Positions 6,556 to 9,038 of a stretch of DNA of 9,038 nt are shown here, one piece after another. The translations under genes and the position numbers were made by a program. Origin of the DNA: Candidatus Sulfopaludibacter sp. SbA3 (GTDB taxonomy: Bacteria > Acidobacteriota > Terriglobia > Bryobacterales > Bryobacteraceae); assembly GCA_945861255.1 (NCBI GenBank), contig CAMAUG010000151.1, forward strand, positions 1 to 9,038. Direction: 5' to 3'. The notes beneath the pieces were generated by a model. The model did no database searches. It was not told the origin of the DNA and saw only the letters and a program-made list of their open reading frames with translations. How positions within the stretch are numbered: position 1 is the first letter of the stretch; every line of letters begins with the position of its first letter.

Positions 6556-7773
6556 TCACGCCCCGGCGAGCTGCTTGGCAATGGCCGAGAATATCCCGGC
6601 AAATCGGGCGATCACGCCGGTGTCGACCGCCTCGCGCCCACGGTCAGCCGGATTGTGGAACAGAGCGTTGCGGCCGATGAGGGACATGTAGCGGCCTCCG
6701 CCACGATGCACCACCTCGGCTTCGCCGCCCGGGATCGTGCCGCGGGAGACTCTCCGATGAATGGTGAGTCCGGCCGCCTCGACCGGCTTGGACATCGTGG
6801 TCTCCATTTCGTCATCGGAAGCTTGGATCGTGATGCCGGGATCTTGAGCGGCGCCGATACTAGCGCCGAAGTGGATCCACGCGCGGCTGTGCTCGATCAA
6901 ATCCGGACGGCGCTCGGCAAAAGTCTCGATACCGAGCTGGCCAAGTTCGTGCCCGCTGGAGGCGACGAACAAGACATCCCGGGCCGGTTTCAAGCCGCGC
7001 ATGGCACGCATCACCTCAAGCCAGCACGCGATGCCACCGCCGCGCTCGCTGGCGCATGACCACCATCCGCTGCGCGGAGTCATCACCACCAAGGGCGGTA
7101 GTGACCGCTCCGTGCCCTGAAGCCTGGCCGTTACATTGAACGCCTCCGCGGAGGTTCGCTTCACGTGCGCAATCACGGTAGCCTCCGCCCGGCTCTCCGC
7201 AAGGGCTTTGAGCGCATCTCCCTCCTCACTGGACACCTGTAGAACCGGAGGGCCGAAGGGATGCAGAAAGCTCTCGGCATTGCTCGGGCAGAGGCCCGGC
7301 CGTCCACCGCGCGTAATCACGACGATCGCACGATGCCGGTTTCGCATGCGTGCCTCCCCGAGCGCGCCCGCTCCGGCGGTGTTGGGTGCGGCTTCGGTCA
7401 ATCCGATGGGAGCGTCGCTCGCGAGCGGCCCCAGGCGGCCAGTCACTCCGGCGGGATCGGTGAAACCGCCGTCAAACAACGGAACGCCCTCAATCCGGCG
7501 ATTGCCCGCGGCCAGCGAAGCGATGACCGGATCCACGCGGCTGATCTTGAAGGTTTCCCGCACGGCTTGCAGTCCAGCTTTGCGGACCTCGGCCGCCAGC
7601 CAGTCGCCGGAGCTGTGATCGACGCTGGTCGCGGTCCGGTGGATGCCCTGCTCCTCAAACGCGCGGATCAACTGCGCGATGCGCCCCTGAGGGTCCGGGT
7701 GCGTTTGTTTGTCCTGAGCGAGAAGAGGCGTTAGCCCGGCCAGATACAGGCAATCGCGGCGAGTGATAAACAT
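6556..7773 (-). CDS. Exported M28-family peptidase homologue with degenerate metal site
   Basis: A 405-residue protein with a short twin-arginine-like leader (ITRRDCLYLAG, cut probably near LLA-QD). A PA-like insert spans about residues 95-205, followed by an M28 aminopeptidase-type domain. The fold is recognised from NVTARLQG (213-220), the PLVV strand, GGGIACWLEVMRAM, VLFVASSGHELGQLG (267-276 region) and FHNPAD near the C-terminus. Against the M28 pattern, the first metal His is Thr232 and its HxD partner is Arg234; the bridging Asp is Glu243; the general-base Glu of GEE is His265; the Asp of the NxDxxG strand is Gly303. Only Glu266 and His373 of the metal set remain. It is therefore probably not a normal two-zinc peptidase and may be a binding or scaffold protein. 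The reading frame is full length with no stop or frameshift, so it is not an evident pseudogene. It lies downstream of the amidohydrolase gene by 80 bases and ends five bases from mmsA. Confidence 0.72.
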   Translation of the reverse strand: MFITRRDCLYLAGLTPLLAQDKQTHPDPQGRIAQLIRAFEEQGIHRTATSVDHSSGDWLAAEVRKAGLQAVRETFKISRVDPVIASLAAGNRRIEGVPLFDGGFTDPAGVTGRLGPLASDAPIGLTEAAPNTAGAGALGEARMRNRHRAIVVITRGGRPGLCPSNAESFLHPFGPPVLQVSSEEGDALKALAESRAEATVIAHVKRTSAEAFNVTARLQGTERSLPPLVVMTPRSGWWSCASERGGGIACWLEVMRAMRGLKPARDVLFVASSGHELGQLGIETFAERRPDLIEHSRAWIHFGASIGAAQDPGITIQASDDEMETTMSKPVEAAGLTIHRRVSRGTIPGGEAEVVHRGGGRYMSLIGRNALFHNPADRGREAVDTGVIARFAGIFSAIAKQLAGA

Positions 7774-7778
7774 GCACT

Positions 7779-7808
7779 ATTATTGGCCGAAGGCAATGGT
7801 CTGTGCAA
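7779..7808 (-). promoter_or_regulatory. Candidate promoter for a leaderless message of the M28-like gene
   Basis: Read on the minus strand, TTGCAC (7808-7803) is followed after 18 bases by AATAAT (7784-7779), which matches the -10 consensus at five of six positions. The -10 box ends only five bases before the ATG at 7773, which would place the transcript start at or beside the start codon. No ribosome-binding site is visible. The -35 match is weak (three of six). Confidence 0.35.
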
Positions 7809-7853
7809 TGGCGGCTTTGAGCGATCAGCGCCTATGATCCGCCCGTAGGACCG

Positions 7854-8993
7854 TCAGAGGATCCCGTCGAGCCGGTAGAACCGGGCCGCAGTCCCGGCAA
7901 ACAAATCCGCCTTTTCGGTTTTCGTCGCACCCTTCGCCATCAGTTTGCAGGTATTCCAGAAGACCTGATAACTGCACGAGACTTTGTCGACCGGGAAATT
8001 ACTCTCAAACATCGATCGCGACGCTCCGAAGGCTTCGATGCAGGTTTCGACGTAAGGACGAAATGCGGCGGCCAGCGTTGCCGACGACGGCGGCTCCGGC
8101 TGCTCGTTGAAAGCGAAGCCGTTGACGGCTTGGCCAAGCCCGCCCACCTTGATGAAAACGTTTGGGTGGGCGGCCAGCGCTTTGATCGATGCGGCCCAGC
8201 GTGAAAATACCTCATCGCGCTTGCCGCGATAGGGGCCGATGCCAAGCGGACCTCCGACGTGATCCAGGAGAATTCGCGTATTGGGGAACGCGCCCGCCAG
8301 GTCCGCAAGATCGCCAATCTGCGGATGAAACATCCATGTTTCGAACGTCAGGCCCAAGCGGTTAAGCACTGCAACTCCTTCGCGAAACGTTTTGTCGCGT
8401 AACAGCCCGGCCGGTGCCGGGTAGGCGGCGCTACGCAATGACGGCTCGGCGTCCCACGCCGCAATGTGGCGGATGCCCCGGAAGCGATCGCCCCCGGCGC
8501 GCGCCAGCGCCGTCAGCACCGGCTCCACGCGGCTGCCCAGCGTCAGATCGGCCTGTCCTACAATGCCCGCAGCCACCTTGGTCTTGCCGAACAGTCCGCT
8601 GGCGCTCATCGCGGCAACGCCGTTGACGAACTCCATTTCGCCGACAGGCCGCATTTCCATCGCGCCTGAATCGCGGTACATGGAGCGGGCCTGCACGAAC
8701 ACCGTCGCCACCAGGTTGTGCCCGCTGTTGGTATCGAGCAGTAGCTCATCGAGCAGGTAGCGAGACCCTGGGCGGACCCACAAATGATGGTGCGGATCGA
8801 TGATCGGAAGCTCCGGCTCAAGTATCGACTCCTTGCGCCGGTCGAGCCAATCCTGCCGAACCACGCTGGACGGCGCAGCCGCCTGCTGTGCCAACGCAGT
8901 AAGCGGCCAAGCGGCCGCCGCACCGCCGAGGAGCGTGAAGAAATCCCGGCGCTTTACTGAATCACGTTCATTGACAGTATTGGACGCCCACAT
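7854..8993 (-). CDS. Tat-exported amidohydrolase-2 (TIM-barrel, lactonase-like) protein
   Basis: A 379-residue metal-dependent hydrolase of the Amidohydro_2 family (COG3618 type), the group that includes fuconolactonase and rhamnonolactonase-like enzymes. A Tat signal is clear: KRRDFFTLLGG (residues 14-24), an alanine-rich core and a likely cut after ALA near residue 35, so it acts outside the cytoplasm. The start ATG at 8993 leaves 14 residues before the arginine pair; no ATG, GTG or TTG codon lies closer, and no clear ribosome site is seen. Barrel marks are the HxH metal motif in IIDPHHHLW (His68 and His70), RHIAAW (His176), MFHPQ (His223), LLDHVGG (His245) and MFESNFPVDK (328-337). At the last motif, the Asp of the usual GSDWP of lactonases is Asn332, with Asp336 four residues on; I believe this FESNFPVD form is a known subfamily variant. 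The substrate is unknown. A lactone or other cyclic ester is plausible given the sugar-oxidising genes nearby. Confidence 0.85.
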   Translation of the reverse strand: MWASNTVNERDSVKRRDFFTLLGGAAAAWPLTALAQQAAAPSSVVRQDWLDRRKESILEPELPIIDPHHHLWVRPGSRYLLDELLLDTNSGHNLVATVFVQARSMYRDSGAMEMRPVGEMEFVNGVAAMSASGLFGKTKVAAGIVGQADLTLGSRVEPVLTALARAGGDRFRGIRHIAAWDAEPSLRSAAYPAPAGLLRDKTFREGVAVLNRLGLTFETWMFHPQIGDLADLAGAFPNTRILLDHVGGPLGIGPYRGKRDEVFSRWAASIKALAAHPNVFIKVGGLGQAVNGFAFNEQPEPPSSATLAAAFRPYVETCIEAFGASRSMFESNFPVDKVSCSYQVFWNTCKLMAKGATKTEKADLFAGTAARFYRLDGIL

Positions 8994-9038
8994 GGGACGT
9001 CGTTAGTAACAGAAACTGTGGTCCAGCGCTGTGCGAAG

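Noticed and set aside
5530..7059. A 509-codon plus-strand frame running through mmsA into the M28-like gene
   Set aside because: It is out of frame with mmsA, is extremely Arg/Gly-rich, and crosses the boundary of two well-supported genes.

Overview
The window is high-GC chromosomal DNA from a heterotrophic bacterium. Exported quinoproteins in tandem, an exported M28-like protein and a Tat-exported amidohydrolase together suggest an Acidobacteriota soil bacterium of the Solibacter/Bryobacterales type. That placement is an impression from gene style, not a demonstrated assignment. No rRNA, tRNA, CRISPR array, transposase or phage gene was seen. Every stretch over 300 bases is coding.

Layout. 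Positions 1-4989 (+) hold three tandem paralogous genes for soluble, secreted PQQ-dependent dehydrogenases of the glucose-dehydrogenase (Gcd, COG4993) type. The first is cut by the window edge; the second (1157-3055) and third (3088-4989) are complete and 632 and 633 residues long. Positions 5045-6550 (+) hold a CoA-acylating methylmalonate-semialdehyde dehydrogenase (mmsA), 55 bases after the third quinoprotein and probably co-transcribed with it. On the minus strand and convergent with this group are a degenerate M28-family peptidase homologue (6556-7773) and, upstream of it, a Tat-exported amidohydrolase-2/lactonase-like protein (7854-8993).

How the genes may work together (inference). The quinoproteins would oxidise alcohols or sugars in the periplasm, passing electrons to an unidentified acceptor because none carries a haem motif. 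The amidohydrolase belongs to a superfamily that includes sugar lactonases, so it could open lactones made by such oxidation. MmsA would turn a C3/C4 semialdehyde into acetyl-CoA or propionyl-CoA in the cytoplasm. The strongest oddities are the close tandem quinoprotein family with one fast-changing segment, and the M28-like protein that has lost most of its metal and catalytic residues. I see no clear new defence or mobile system; this is mainly a metabolic region.
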